The notes beneath the pieces were generated by a model that was given only the letters and a program-made list of their open reading frames with translations, had not been told where the DNA came from and searched no databases. DNA of 64,000 nt from Dillenia suffruticosa (lineage: Eukaryota > Streptophyta > Magnoliopsida > Dilleniales > Dilleniaceae): assembly GCA_033439265.1 (NCBI GenBank), contig JAVTVX010000029.1, positions 1,867,501 through 1,931,500 on the forward strand, given 5' to 3'. Positions 27,400 through 40,693 of the stretch are shown here, in pieces. Made by a program: the position numbers and the translations under genes. Within the stretch, counting starts at the first letter, position 1. Every line of letters starts with the position of its first letter.

Positions 27400-28150
27400 T
27401 TTTGTGGACTTCGCGTGAGCCCATTCTCCGCCCAGATTAAGGGCACCGACCCTAGGCAAGATGCCGACTTTTGCCACGTGTAGGCCTCCTAGGAGTCTTA
27501 GGCACCGACATTGCGAAATTCCAACTTTTCAAAAAAGGGCTGAACTGATTACCGCGTGGCAGAATAATACGCCCCCACGTGGATACTTCTATGGTAAGAA
27601 ATGTCTGGTTGGAGACCCAAGAACCTGGGCATGGGTGGGGAAGATAAAATATGAGCGGTTAGGCTACCTAATGCTTTCAACCACCACATTGTCCAATCTG
27701 GAGCCTCCACGTAGAGAGCTACTGTTTTCATTGTATGAGTCATGTTTGGGATTTTCCTTTTAATATATAAACCGTAATATTTATTAATAATGAATTTTTA
27801 AAAAATAAAATTCTATGGGTACGAACATGAAATCTTATTTAAAAGAATCAGTGTTCAAAAAAGTGTTTTGTGCTGATTACATCTTATTTTGTATATAATA
27901 TTTATCAGCTGAATTTTACCAAAAACTAATAAAAGTGGATCCAAATTGACCAACTGAGGAGGGTAGGGCACGTGGGCGTTGGGGGTCGAGGCACTGTGGG
28001 GCTTCCTGGTGGGTCGGCAAGAGAATAGTGGTGTGCGCACCGTACTGGATGGAAGAGAATAGTTGAGCTTGAGACTAATCATGACTGCCGGTGGGTGAGA
28101 AGCTTCTCTCTCTCTCTCTCTCTCTCTCTTTCCATTGACGATGAAGTGAG
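27400..28150. promoter_or_regulatory. GC-richer block with three CACGTG G-boxes (candidate promoter or enhancer)
   Basis: This block stands out from its AT-rich surroundings. Perfect CACGTG palindromes occur at 27475-27480, 27576-27581 and 27969-27974, with a related ACCGCGTGGC at 27551. A CT microsatellite lies at about 28103-28129. G-boxes and ABRE-like ACGTG cores bind bZIP and bHLH factors. No gene starts nearby on either strand, so this could be a distal element, a relic promoter or the start of an unrecognised non-coding transcript. The function is inference. Confidence 0.3.
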
Positions 28151-31100
28151 CTACGCGTTGGGTTTATGTGCGTGGCGAAACGTAATTGCATTACAGATCA
28201 TGAGTTGGTGAGGAATCTGAAAAAAGAAAGATAGAAGGATAGTAGTATTGGTATTTATTTTACAAAAAGGGTATAAAATCATGACTGGAAATATATGTGT
28301 AATTTATGTTTCAAGAGGGACAATCAGTTTCAATTTTTACTTTTAGAGACATCTTTCTATTTTTTTTTCTCGAAATTTTAATGGGTGAGGGTTGTGTTTT
28401 GGGGGGGTTGGCGGTGGTGAATCCACCACATCAATGGAGGAGGGAGGACCCCATTAGGTGATAATAGTGATAGCCTTGTTTTGAATCCATGAAGTTCCTT
28501 GGTCATAGCCAAGGTCGAGAAAGGTATTGAATTCATAAAGTTTCGAGAATCAAACAGCCCATAGTTTTTGGTTTTGTAGTGTCGTGTGCATGGCAAAGCT
28601 AAGCAATAATGCCCAATCGGAACCTAAAGATCCGGATTGGGTTTCTTTCCCTTTCCTAGCAATTTCATTGGGATATAAAGGGGCCCATGAAAGTAATAAT
28701 CATGAGAAAAAAAATTACATAATCAAAATCTTAAATTAAAATATTAAAAATAAAAAAATAAATAGTGAAAGAGTCGATCCATAAATAGATCATAAAATAC
28801 TTGATCAGGTTAATTAGATGATATCTGAATATCGATTAATTATAAGAATCCATTTTAAAAAAACTTATTCAGAGTGTAAAGTTGAATTTTAATAATGGTA
28901 ATTGTTTATTTGGTGATTTAAATATATACACAGGGTACATTATATAATTCTAAACTATTGATTTTTTTAGTGAATTTAGAGGGAAAAAAAATTACAGTTT
29001 CACAAGTCGTTAGGCCGTAAAACTAGGTGAAGGTTAGGAGATTCATAAAAAATAAAAGATAAAAGAGTATTTTTACGAGGAGTCCCACCCAGGAAGCCCA
29101 CGTCTTTGGCAAAAGGTAATCATTTTGCCCGCAAGAGGACGGCAACGGGGCCCCTCGGATGAAGGTTCCTCATATGGTTCCATCCATTAGATTACGTCGC
29201 CCCATCGAAGTAAATGCTACGAATTCATATCAGATACCAATTAAATTAAAAAATAATACTTAAATTTAATAGGGTTTCTTACTTGATAGATAGATTTTTT
29301 AGATTTAGTTCTCCTATTAAATTTGAATCCATCACTTGAGTCCATGATAGATAGTATGTGAGATGCCACGTCAGTAGCTTATATGGGGTCCATGGCCCAT
29401 TTGATGTCTTGTGGGTCACCAACGACAATTAACTTGGGGAGCGAAGTTTGTTGTTAGCCCCACAAACGGGTAGGCTAAGCTGGGCAGTCTGAAGTTTGGA
29501 TCAGATGGAATCCTCTGTTTTTTGGTAATGATGGAATCCTCTTATAGAACTTGATTAGGGATGTCCCAAATCTTCTGCCTGAGGCACTCGGGTTTGTGAT
29601 ATAAATCATATTATTTAGGGAAGCTAGCTGCAGCGGTTTCTGACCTTGGCAGACTCTTCATCTTAAGTTTAATGCTCTCTTATTAGGGGATGTAGCAGGA
29701 GGGTCAACCCCAAGACCGAGTTGGGCCCGTGTTTCTGTTTGGACATTGCATCCTTAGGACCCAAAGAGAAAAAAGAAACCATTCCTCCAAATCTATCTGC
29801 CCTGACTAAGAAACAATCGCAAAATTATTATTATTATTATTTTTGGTATTTAATCACCGATATCTAAAAATTTGATTAATTTGATTGAATAATTGTGTAA
29901 ACTAATTTAAGGGTTGATTTTACCAATTTTTATTTTTCTATTTTTAAGATTCAAACATGACATTTTAATTAAGAAAATTTAATGTTTTGACGGTTCTTAT
30001 ATTAGACCCACAAATTGTTGGTACAAAGGCAAAATTATAGCTATTGAACTGAGAGTCTTTCCGATTGCTGTAAGCCCATGATAAGTTGTTGGGGTTCAGC
30101 ATTGACCAGTTAATTGATTAGTTAAAGGGTTAGCAAAATTAGTTAATTAATTGAATGATAGGTAGTTAGTAGTTAAATAAAAGTAGGTAGAGACAATGTA
30201 TAAATATTTGTAAGATGTTAAGGCAAGGTATGGAATTTAATTGATTTTTTAGCACTCCTTTTCTCTCTCTTACCTTGCGCTCTCTCTATACTTCTCTCTC
30301 CATCTTTCTTTGCATTCTTTATGTTTCTTCCTCTCTCTTTTGCTCCTCTATCAAAACCCTGCCTCTAATATTCCCTATTTTCCCGTACTTTGTTTTTCTG
30401 GAAAACTGAGTTTGGTCATTATAAATTGGTATAAAAATTTATGATTCTTAGCAAAACGGTGAGAAAATGGTAGAAGATATAAAGTCATTGAAAAACATCT
30501 CAAGAAGCAAGAAGTTAAAATGTAAGAAATGGTGATAGAAATCAAAGAAAATCACCTCCTTTTTTCTCCCACTATTTTCCCCCACAACTCAAACCAGATC
30601 CGTTGTTTATTTCCATCACCTTATCTCTCAGCACAAATGTAATTCTTGGTTTAAGATTCATTCAATCTACCGAAAAAAACAGTTCTTTCTTCAATAACAA
30701 TACCATCACAAGAAATTAATGTTCTCTATAATGGCAAGTTGCATTATAAGAGTTCATTGAATTGTTGAAGAAAATGGATAAATATCAGTCCAGAATAATC
30801 AATATGGGAAGACGTGGATTTCATCAAATCTTAGTTCACAACTTTTCATCCTTTCGGACAAGGAAACTTTCAAGAGAGGGGCATCGTAACAATTAGCAAT
30901 TAGTTAATTAGTTGAGTGGTTAGAAAAGTTAATTAGTGATTAAACAAAAAGTAGTAATAAACTATATAAATATTTATAATATGAAAAGGCAAGATATGAA
31001 AATTGAATTTATCTCTGAATATACTCTCTCCCGACCTCCATCAACACAGCTTAAAGTAAACCTAACTTGCTAACCAGCCAATGATAATGGTGGTTGAATC

Positions 31101-31350
31101 CCTTTGAAACCAGCTTGCCACACATATCATCAGCTTTAACAGCAAAAAACTAGATGACACCAATTACATATTTTACATTACATGAAAATCATGGGAATAT
31201 TACATGTATCTATATATCTATTCAAATTTCCATCCTTTTTTTCTTATCTCGCCCTCTTTATTCTTTTGAGACTAGTTACAAGATCCTTATTTGAGGGTTA
31301 TCAATTTGCACGTATTAAACTTACAACATGTACTTTGCTGTAACTAGGAT
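28151..31350. other. Intergenic region without recognisable gene
   Basis: AT-rich sequence with a few moderately GC-rich patches, such as 29080-29220 and 29340-29480, where GCCACGTCAGT (29364) resembles an ABRE. Pyrimidine-rich stretches occur around 30260-30350. A short motif containing TTAGTTAATTA and AGTAG is seen twice (about 30110-30210 and 30890-30960), suggesting a diverged dispersed repeat. No coding evidence. Confidence 0.45.
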
Positions 31351-34300
31351 CTACTTGTGGTCCTGCCGAGAAACTCCGAGTGCAGACTGCAAAAATGCAC
31401 ACATCCATCGCCATTGAGCAAATGGACAGAAATTCGATGAAATATGCAAATAATAAATAAATAAATAATTCATCATTTCATGAAAGCAATTATGTGGAAA
31501 AAGATTATGTGAACATGTGACTCACCATGTTAAGAAGTCGAAGTGCAGCAGGCCGTGTAAATTTCCTGGCGAAAAGGAAGCATGTGGATGGTTTTCCCTT
31601 GCTAGTGCACCATTCTCTTCGGTACTCAGTCTCAAAATAAATGTTATCTATGTCCTGCAGAATCCATCAACCATAGTAAGCTATTTCTGGCACAGAATTC
31701 AGGAATGAGACGTGACCATCCATAGATAAGAATCAATATTAAAGTGTAGTTGCTCAGAAGACATCATGCGGTACAAATAAACAGAATTTTACCTTTATTG
31801 ATTGGATGAGCATAGGGGTAGCATCCAATAATTTGTAAGTCACAGGATGCCATCCTCGCCTTTCAGGGTCTTTGGCAGATGACAGATCCCATGAAGAATG
31901 TGTAAGTGATCTTCTTGTGAGCTCCCCCTCAAGGCCTTCTTGCTAAAGTTTAAGAAAAGGAGGATCAGGAAAGAACAGTTGAGGAAAAGCAAACTGAAAT
32001 GGGTAAGGACAATGCTTGGCTCTTCACGAGTATAGTTAATTCAAAATGGTCAATAATTTGGGATGATACCTCTCGGTTTCCTGTTGACCTCTAACTTTGT
32101 TCTTTTTTTTTTTTTTCTTTTACAAAATCCAATTAGATATCCACTACTTGCTCTTACAAACTACATGGCCAGAAAGTTCAGTTCTGCTTTCTGACATTGT
32201 TTGGTAACATTAGTGTGACAGCCTTGTAAATATGAAAAGACAGCAGCAGGAACTTCTGAATCATATTCATCCATCTATAACATTAGGAAAGTTAAAACCG
32301 AAATTAACCTAGAAACTTGTGATCTTAAAAAAGACATTTTCTTTTTCACTTATTCAAACCACAAGAATATTACCCCTGCTCCCTTCCGCTTTCATCTTGC
32401 TATTATTTGTCTAAGTTGATTTGAATAACAAAATGGAAACACTTGCATTCTTTCAACAATGTGAACCGAAGTTCACATAAGCATGATAATGAAAATCTTA
32501 CAGCAAGTAATGTCTGGACATAATGCTCATCTGGTATGCAGTTATGTTCCTTGGATGCATCTGCAGGCTGCACATAGTGCATAATTAGAAAAAGAAATTG
32601 CAACAAATCCATTGTAACCATCCCTAGATGGGTCACTTCAGATCTTGACATCAGAGAATGGGTAATATACATGGTAAGATTGGCACATCTTATGCCCAGA
32701 CAAGAAGCTTGTGGGTTTGGCTTTAGATGCAAAGACAATGAAATAAAATTATACTCGGCATAATGAAACATATTAACAGGATAAAAATGAAAAAGAAGGC
32801 AAAAAATAGAACTCACAAAGGGTTGGTCCCGCCAAAACTCAGGCAGTGACCTCCTCTGCACAATCATCAAATTGTTGCTAAGAAAAAGTGACACAGAAGT
32901 AAACAGATTGAAATAAAATAGAGAGATAAACTAAGTGGATAAACCAAAGAAGTTTTTGAGCAAACTTGCCCTGCAGTGCAGCCGGAACATAGTATACACA
33001 GTATCATCGTTCACTACAACCCCCGCGTGCTTTCTAATCAGAACAACCCACTGCAAGAAAGCAGACAAAGATGAAGCTATGCAGAGTTATCAGATGATGG
33101 TTAATATCAATAAGAGCAATTGTATTTCCATCACGCAATTCAGTATTTCTAGAAACATATATTTTCTTACCTGAGATCCTTTCCTCCAGTTTTGTACAGG
33201 AATAAGAGGATGCATCTTTGGATTGTAGCGGCCCTCTTTTGTATCAGCAAAACTGTTTCCATCATTAGTTTGCAAAGAAAACCAGAGAAGCAGATTTATT
33301 AGAAAATAAATAAATAAACACTAATCAGGTTGCACAGTTAATCCACCAATATTAATTGCAGAATTTGAGTAGCATTACAAGGTTTACAGAACTAGCCACT
33401 TCAATATAAGAGTTCCATCATAAAGAAGTTGCAAACCTGTGAGATTTATATATTATGCAAATACATGGTCATTCATAGACTTGTCACCTTAAAAGCAAGC
33501 ACCATTAAACTTAGATTGCTTCGAGTCCATAACTGCATATGGTCTAATAACTTGGCAAGTTATATATCTGCCATGCACTAGCTGAAAGAATAATTGAGAT
33601 CTTGCTTGGTACCTTGCATGAACAAGTGCATTTAAACTTGTTTAAGTTGAAATCATAAGAACAAATTAACATTAATCTTGAAAGAAGGGGCAGAGGACTC
33701 TTATCTGAGCCTACCGTGTTGGATTAGTTGGAAGAGGTGCCACAATTGGATTGCTAAAATCTATCTAGTAAACTTCCATTTTCTTCAACTGGATTCTAAA
33801 TTTTCTGGTCTTTCTTCTTATGGGAAATGGAAGTTCAACTGCATTTTGTGAGGTTTTAGTTCTTGAAGAATGTGTTGTGCAACAACAATAACAACAAATA
33901 TACTGCCTCATTCGGCGTTTTATGGCTGAAGTTGATGGCAGCCTAGAAATGGAAATGCTATTGATGGAGATCTTGATAAGAAATGTACAACTAAAATCTT
34001 TGGCTCAGAAAAATAGATATCAGTACCATTGTAGCCCATTTACAAGTATCCACAGATCCTGGATTATGATTCTAAGCTTCCACACATTCCAAATCCTTGG
34101 ATACAGGAGAAGTTGTAGACATATGATGGATCAGTATCCTCAGTATTAGGAAGGATTGGGAGGGTCCCCCCCCAAAACAAAACCAACCAAAAAGAAAAGA
34201 AAAGAAAAGAAAAGAAAAAAAACTACTCCCTCACCTAATTTTTTGATCCATCACCATTCATCACTGGCAATAGTGCAATGTAAAATGCAGAACATTTGAA

Positions 34301-37254
34301 ATGTAATAGGCACATGAATCAAACTGAGTAGCATCAGATTATTCTTGGCCTTATCATTGTTTACACATTTTATTGACTCATGGTTGAATTTTAGAATGGT
34401 TGCAACTTTCTCCAAATCCTAAGTAAATTTCCCCATCTATAATGATGTGACAATAATGTCTTACATTTTGAATTTTGATACCACGAAGTGAGCACCAAAA
34501 AGAATGGCATGTAACATTTGTTTATTGATTTCCATAAAGTTCCATTCTCTCCTAAAAATAAAACACAAGCAACCAGTCCAAGAAATTCAACCCACAGGTG
34601 ATGGCCAAAATAAAGCATTCCATAGTCAACTCATAGCAAAATGTGATTGAAATCTGCGAGACAGATTACTGGAGTAAAATAAATTGATCATCTTACCTAT
34701 CAACAAAACTAGTTGAAGATGACATGATATAGTCATATGTGTAACTGAAGTTGTACAGTGGCATGCAGCTGAAACAAAATTAAGAAGCTCAAGAAATGTC
34801 AGAAACCAAAATTAAATAAAGTTTACTGATGCAGATGATCAGAAAGACAATAATTATGATACAGGGATATGTAAGCCAATGAAATAAACTATGAACAGAC
34901 CCCCCCCAAAAAAAAAAGGAAAAAAGAAACCTCTCTTGGTGTTCCTAAAATCTAAAAGTTCTGACTGCTATAAAGTCAAAAGGACACATGCAAGAAAGGA
35001 TAAATAGGATGATTGAGCATCACCTGTCTGAGAGAAAAACAAATCGTTCATTAAAAGGGTCCACAAGTGCATTTTTTAGCAAAATTCTCTCTGCTTGCAA
35101 CATGCTTGCCGCTCCCCAATCTACCTGGAATAAAAGGGATTTAAATATTACCTCAGCCGAAAGGAAACCTTGGTAACCAAGTTATTTTTCTTCCATCATT
35201 AAGCAAGACTAGGAGCAGAGGACCAAGGTTTCCAAGAAGAGAAATGTGCAGATCAATAAAAAAGAAAATAAAAAAAAAAGCAAGCCATCCATTATCCTCC
35301 CCCCCCCCGGGGGTGGGCATTTGCAGCGTCCATGTTAAAGGTGAAATTTCTGTGCTGATGTTGGAGTATTTCAAGTTTCGGGAACTGTGATTTGGACTCT
35401 AGATGGAACAGTAACCTTGAACTATAGTCAAGATTGCCATTTTAAACATATTCAGGGTCTTTAGATGGTCTTAGCACTCAAATCATCTCCAAAATGTATT
35501 TACCATTGCAAAACAGAAGAGATCTAACTGATTTGAAACCACAAGGAATGGATCCTAACAGTGAAGGGCTAAGCAGTATAAATATTCACTCTGGCCAGCA
35601 AGTATGGAAAAAGTAAAAATGGGAACATCAACCTGCACAACAAATCCAAAAATATTGTAATGTTTACACTAAAATCCCCAGAATGAGCTTATTCATATAC
35701 TTAAACATACACAAATAGTCTCCTTGTTTGTGAATAGAATTTTTTTTTTGGGGGGGGGGGAGGCTAAAATACATTACCGCATTGATCAGTTGGTGAGTGT
35801 TTCGGCCTAGGTTATCTTGGCCGACAAGTGATAAAATTCTTGATCTAACTAAAGAAAAGAATCCAAAGCCCTTCTCTTCAAGGAAGGATATCAACTGATG
35901 GAAAAAGGTAGAAAATGAAAAGAGTAAGAGAATCATGCTGTCCACATCAGGAAATGGCTGTTAAAGTGAGGTCAATTTCAGATATAAAATGGTCAAATTC
36001 GACCAAATTTTCCTGAGATTGAAAGCTTTTTTCTCACAAGAATGCAAAACAAGAAGCAGAAGTATCAGAGAAAAAGAACCTTGGCATTTTCATCTAATAT
36101 AGACCTCTTAACTAAAATCTCAAAACTGCCTCTAAAACATCATGGTGTGTGCATGGCAGTAGAAATGCCTAGAAATTTCAACAACAATTAAAAAATAATA
36201 AAAAAAAAAACAGCACCTGTATGCTATCATTCACTTGACGATCTAAAAAATATGTAGATCTTGTTGTTGCTTTGTTGAGAAGAAATCCAGGCCTAGAGTG
36301 AACATATATTGAAAATTTATTCTCCTTGTCTTCCTGCAAAGAGAAAAATCTCTGAATGAATGCCAAGCCTCTACCTTGTTATGGTAAAAGTTCCAATTTT
36401 GTCATGTGGCCCAAAGACAGAAAATAGAGTTGTGCTTTTGGGTTCAATACGTATCTTAACAAGATTTAACAAAATATATATTGCATGGTAAAGAACTCAT
36501 CTGCCAAATTGGCATTGAAAAGGGAAAACAGTTTGAAAGCCTTCAATGTTGGTACTGGATCCTCATATGGTAAAAATTTGGCATGCATCAATTACTATAA
36601 ACTTCACAAAAGTGTGAAAAATCCAGTTGGTGTTTTGGGTTTTGAGTTAATGGTAGAACAAATGAAATGCAATTAAACATAGAACACAATAGTATTGTCA
36701 ACCGTTGGGCCACAAGTTTCTACATAAAGAAAGTATTTTTTTTCCCCTAATTTTTTCTCAACTGAAAAGATTATTAGCCAAAATCATTCAAATTGGACCT
36801 AAATTATGCAGCAAATAAGACTGCGTTTGTGTCAAAAACCAAATACAGGAGAAAGATCAATATCCCACAAAAGAAATTTCCACCTAAAACCAACAGTAGT
36901 CGAACCAATAACTGGATCTGCTATATAATTTCTCATTAGTCTCAATAATTCTTCAAAAGGCCAACACCTAATCTGACTTAAAAACTAAACGAAGAAACGT
37001 TGAGCAATTGGGTATACCTGAAAGAAAGCATCCCAAACCATGTCCAATGGAAGCCGATTCCGAGCAATGAACATGAATGCAATTTTTGGCCTTTGAACAA
37101 ATGGAGGGGACAGCTGCGCTAACATTCTGATTCGAGTAAAATACTGCGCTTGCAAGAAAATTAAAATTCCAACGCAAAACCCTAGAAAAATCAAGGCGAA
37201 CAGTTTCCTCTTCCATCTGTGATGTGATTTTTGGGAATTTTTCTTCTTCAGCAT
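31351..37254 (-). CDS. GT14 / DUF266 (core-2/I-branching-like) glycosyltransferase, At5g14550-type
   Basis: Eleven-exon model: 37254-37018, 36333-36217, 35124-35024, 34768-34697, 33252-33171, 33050-32970, 32855-32817, 32567-32502, 31942-31793, 31654-31526 and 31386-31351, about 369 residues with all phases consistent. It is a type II Golgi protein: a basic cytosolic tail, a transmembrane anchor at about 18-36, then the DUF266 domain. Family motifs include FMFIARNRLP, SIYVHSRPGF, VDWGAASM, YNPKM, NWRKGSQW, SLPEFWRD, CIPDEHYVQTLL and FLFARKFTR. The Glu of PDEHYV aligns with the catalytic base of mammalian C2GnT. The usual Glu in RKHAE is Gly here. The sixth intron begins with GC. The 12-codon last exon is uncertain; reading through its donor would instead end a few codons after 31526. 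The acceptor sugar is unknown in plants. Confidence 0.88.
32856..32969 (-). other. GC-AG intron in the GT14 gene
   Basis: The exon ends TGCAGG and the intron starts GCAAGT; the acceptor is TGTGCAG before 32855. Joining here gives the conserved cysteine followed by RRRSLPEFWRD, as in the family, and no GT donor nearby keeps this continuity. GC donors are a known minority class and usually show a near-perfect consensus, as here. Confidence 0.85.
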
Positions 37255-37429
37255 CTTCTCTCTATCATTTCCAGCAATCCAGAGAAAACTCTTATGAAAC
37301 CTTAGCGATTTCACCTTCTAAATAATTAGTCATTACTCCCACAATTTGAGATTTCGAATTTCAATTGGGTTTATGAAATCTCTTATCCTAATCTTCTCTT
37401 TATCAGCATAGATTCGATTACTTCACCAA

Positions 37430-37490
37430 CACACTAAAACACAAAGATACTCCCTCTCTCCGTCTCTCTGTCTCTCTGTCTCTCTGTCTC

Positions 37491-37526
<36 letters not shown>

Positions 37527-37530
37527 GAAG
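37430..37530. repeat. CT/CTGT microsatellite in the GT14 leader/promoter
   Basis: Imperfect tandem CTCT and CTGT units run for about 90 bases upstream of the GT14 start. Pyrimidine tracts of this kind are common in plant core promoters and leaders. Confidence 0.85.
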
Positions 37531-40500
37531 TTGTGAATGGACATGTGCAGATCATAAAATCAGATCATGAATGAATAGGATAACTGATGTGCTTATCTTG
37601 AACTTGAAGTGCGTGAAAATATCATGTCACGAGCAGAGAAGAAGAAAGAGAGAGAAACTGATGGAGATCGAGAGAGAAGACAGTTAGCTCTGGAAGAAGC
37701 TTGTGAAGCAAATAAAGGATTTATCTATCTCCATTGACTCGTGTGTGACTTGTACAGTGTCTGTTCTGTTGTAGACTCAAGAGAGAGAGTCACTATCAGA
37801 TTTTTGGTAAAACGTCAAGTGGTGGGGGCTGTTTAGTGGAGGCTGTAGGGTATCGTATTCCTATCAGAGGGCACCTTCATCAGTCGGGGCCTTGAAATGA
37901 TTGAATCACATTTTGGCACAGCTCGTCCCCAGGGAGAAAGAAGGGGCGCCACAACCGTCACAATGGGGTGTGAAAATGGGCTTGGGGACACGTCAATAAA
38001 ATATTTGAATTAAATTATATTATTATTTTTATAACAAATTTATAAATATTTTTTTATTAAAATATCAAAAAATTGAGTATACTTTGTAATTTTATCCACG
38101 TTTATTTAATTCAGTGATCAAATACTGATATTCTTTAAATAGATCTTGGGTCGGTAGCTGAAAAATGCTTACACCTGAATTAGTTATCATTAAAGGAAAT
38201 GAGATCGTGTCAGTTGAACTATAATTCATTGATATTTAATATAAGGATATATATTCATACGCTTAATGTACTAATATTCATCTTGTTGGTTTGAGTCTTT
38301 CTCGTAATTTCTCGATTTCAAATCTTTTTTATTTCTTTTTTTGTTTATGTTGCATCTGAAATCTAAAAACAGTTTATATATGAATCATATGATATTGTTA
38401 CGCACTAATATGAGATATGTTATTTTATTTTATTTATAAAATTTCTCAATAACATTTTTTTATAAAAAAATATAATCAAATAAAATCGAATAAAAAAAAT
38501 AGAAATAAGAAAATTCTACCGCTTGAATTCGTCCCCAAGTTAGGAAGAACGAGTTTTTCCCATTCACTTGGATAACACACAATAGCTTTAGCTTTTTGTG
38601 ATACCTAACTTGGAATTTAATCAAAGCATCAACAAGCAAATTAACCAACCCAAGAAAACCAACTCTAGCTTTAATGAAGAAAATCTTTTCCTAGAGGCTT
38701 GATTGCTCCCCCCATATTAGGTACACATGAACAAATGTCAATGAAGGCCCCGCACCCACCATTGGTTTGGTATTAACTAAGGAAGTTGCATTGTACAATT
38801 ATTAGTTCTGGACGAAGTTATGTCGACATCAAAGAAGGAAACTTCAGTACTAAATTAAATTCCAAACTAATCACCAGCCGTTAGCCCAAATCGGATTTCA
38901 AGATTGGATACACAAAACTTCATATTTTTTATTTTTTATTTTTTATTTTTTAAAATATATATAAATAATTAAAAATAGAAAATCACATACAAATTTATAT
39001 AAAAAAAATTTAATTAAGATAAAAAAAAATGTGTAGAGGGGGAGAAATTCACTATGCAGAAGAAAAAACTTTTTTACTGAATGCAAACTGAATATTACCA
39101 CCGTTATCTCTTTTTATCTCTAATTTCTTTTTCTTTTTTTTTTTCCAACCAATTTTCACTGTTGTCTTTTTTTTTTCTCTCTCTCTCTCTATGCACATGT
39201 CTCTCTCTCACTTTCAGTTTTTCTCTCTTTCTTTGCCCGTTGGAGTTGGAGAGAGAAAAAAAATGGAGAGAGAGAGAAGAGAGAGACTAAGTTTTTTTTC
39301 CTTATTCCCAAATTTTTAAATAAAAAATAACTTTTAATAATTTTTAATTATTTTAATTTTAAAATAAAGAAATTATAAACAAAAGGTTAGCGTTACATAT
39401 TTTTATAATTAATGGAAGATTTTATATTATTTGAAAATTCAATAACCTATTTTTATTTGCCTCTAAATTTAAAAAGTATTTTTACGCTTTTCCTTTTTGT
39501 ATTTACAATAATATAACATAGAGAGACTCGAACAAAGAGAAGAATATTATTTTTTTGATATATAAAAAGACACGAACTCGAAATCTTTATAAGAACAAAG
39601 AAACAATACCAATTGAGTTATAATTCATTGACGGAATAAAAGAATAATATTCGTAGAGCTATGGAATTATTGATTTTCCTCTTGGAGATGGCCCAGCCAT
39701 CTCCGAAACCTATCCTTTTCTTTTTCTTCACTTCTACAAATGAATATAAATCCAACTTTGGAAGGTTTTGTAAAAGAAAAAAAAAAAAGAAAGAAATACT
39801 GTCAAATTATTATTCGAATAAAACTTTATGATGATGTACAACAAAAAATTAAGTCATGAACCGGTCTGTTCCCAATTCAATTATTAAAATTGCTTCCCAT
39901 TTTTAGTTATTTTCAAAATGTTTATGTTCATTTATATAAATATAGATTTATCGTTAATATCAAACTGAATTAACAGAGATTTAAACTCTTAACCTTATAT
40001 TATATGCTTGTTGAGTATTTCTCACTAGATCGGCTTGTAATTGAGTAATTTGATTCGAAAACACTAACTATGATGATTTATAATAAAATTTATAGTATAG
40101 ATCAAAATGTTCCAAGCTTTGGAGTTTTTTTAATACAACCTTATCAATAGTATCACGTGACACCATTCTCTGTCAGTGGATAATTGGCCTAGTAAGATGT
40201 GGTGTTATATTGTTTAACTAAGTTTTTGATTTTGATTCGCGATTTAAATATAGAAAAAATTACATTGGGAGGGTAATTCCTTAAATGGATTACTATAAGT
40301 ATCGAATCAGATTAATCAGAATATAATTCTAGATACTAGTTAATATAATAAAAAAAATAACACCGCTCTCCTATGCAATAAAACTACTATAGTTATGATC
40401 GAATCAAAAACTTATAGTTAATTTAATAATATATTTATTTGTATAAATATAAATTTGTCGTTAATCCTAATTTAAACTAATAAAAATTTATATTCTTAAT

Positions 40501-40693
40501 CTTACATACTCAGTATTTTATTTCTGTATTGATCTGAGTATCTAGATTTGAAAAGAATAAATATTTTTTCATTACTCACTCATCTTCATGACATTCCAAC
40601 GCTTCGTTTTAGTTACATGCTCTGGCTGGGTTTTTGAAAGCTTCGTTTCATTCACAGGCCACAACGAGTCGGTGAGAGAAGGGGGGGAGAAGG
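37531..40693. other. Intergenic region between GT14 and SirB
   Basis: The first 400 bases are promoter-like for the GT14 gene. The rest is AT-rich with CT/GA runs at 39175-39290 (a roughly mirrored CT...GAGAGA arrangement). The two flanking genes are divergently oriented but 3.4 kb apart. No gene seen. Confidence 0.5.

Noticed and set aside
27461-27763. 100-codon plus-strand open frame in the G-box block
   Set aside because: No recognisable domain; composition follows the local GC rise; the block looks regulatory rather than coding.
37254-37314. N-terminal extension of the GT14 protein upstream of 37254
   Set aside because: The in-frame extension has no ATG; 37254 is the first and gives a normal type II membrane anchor.
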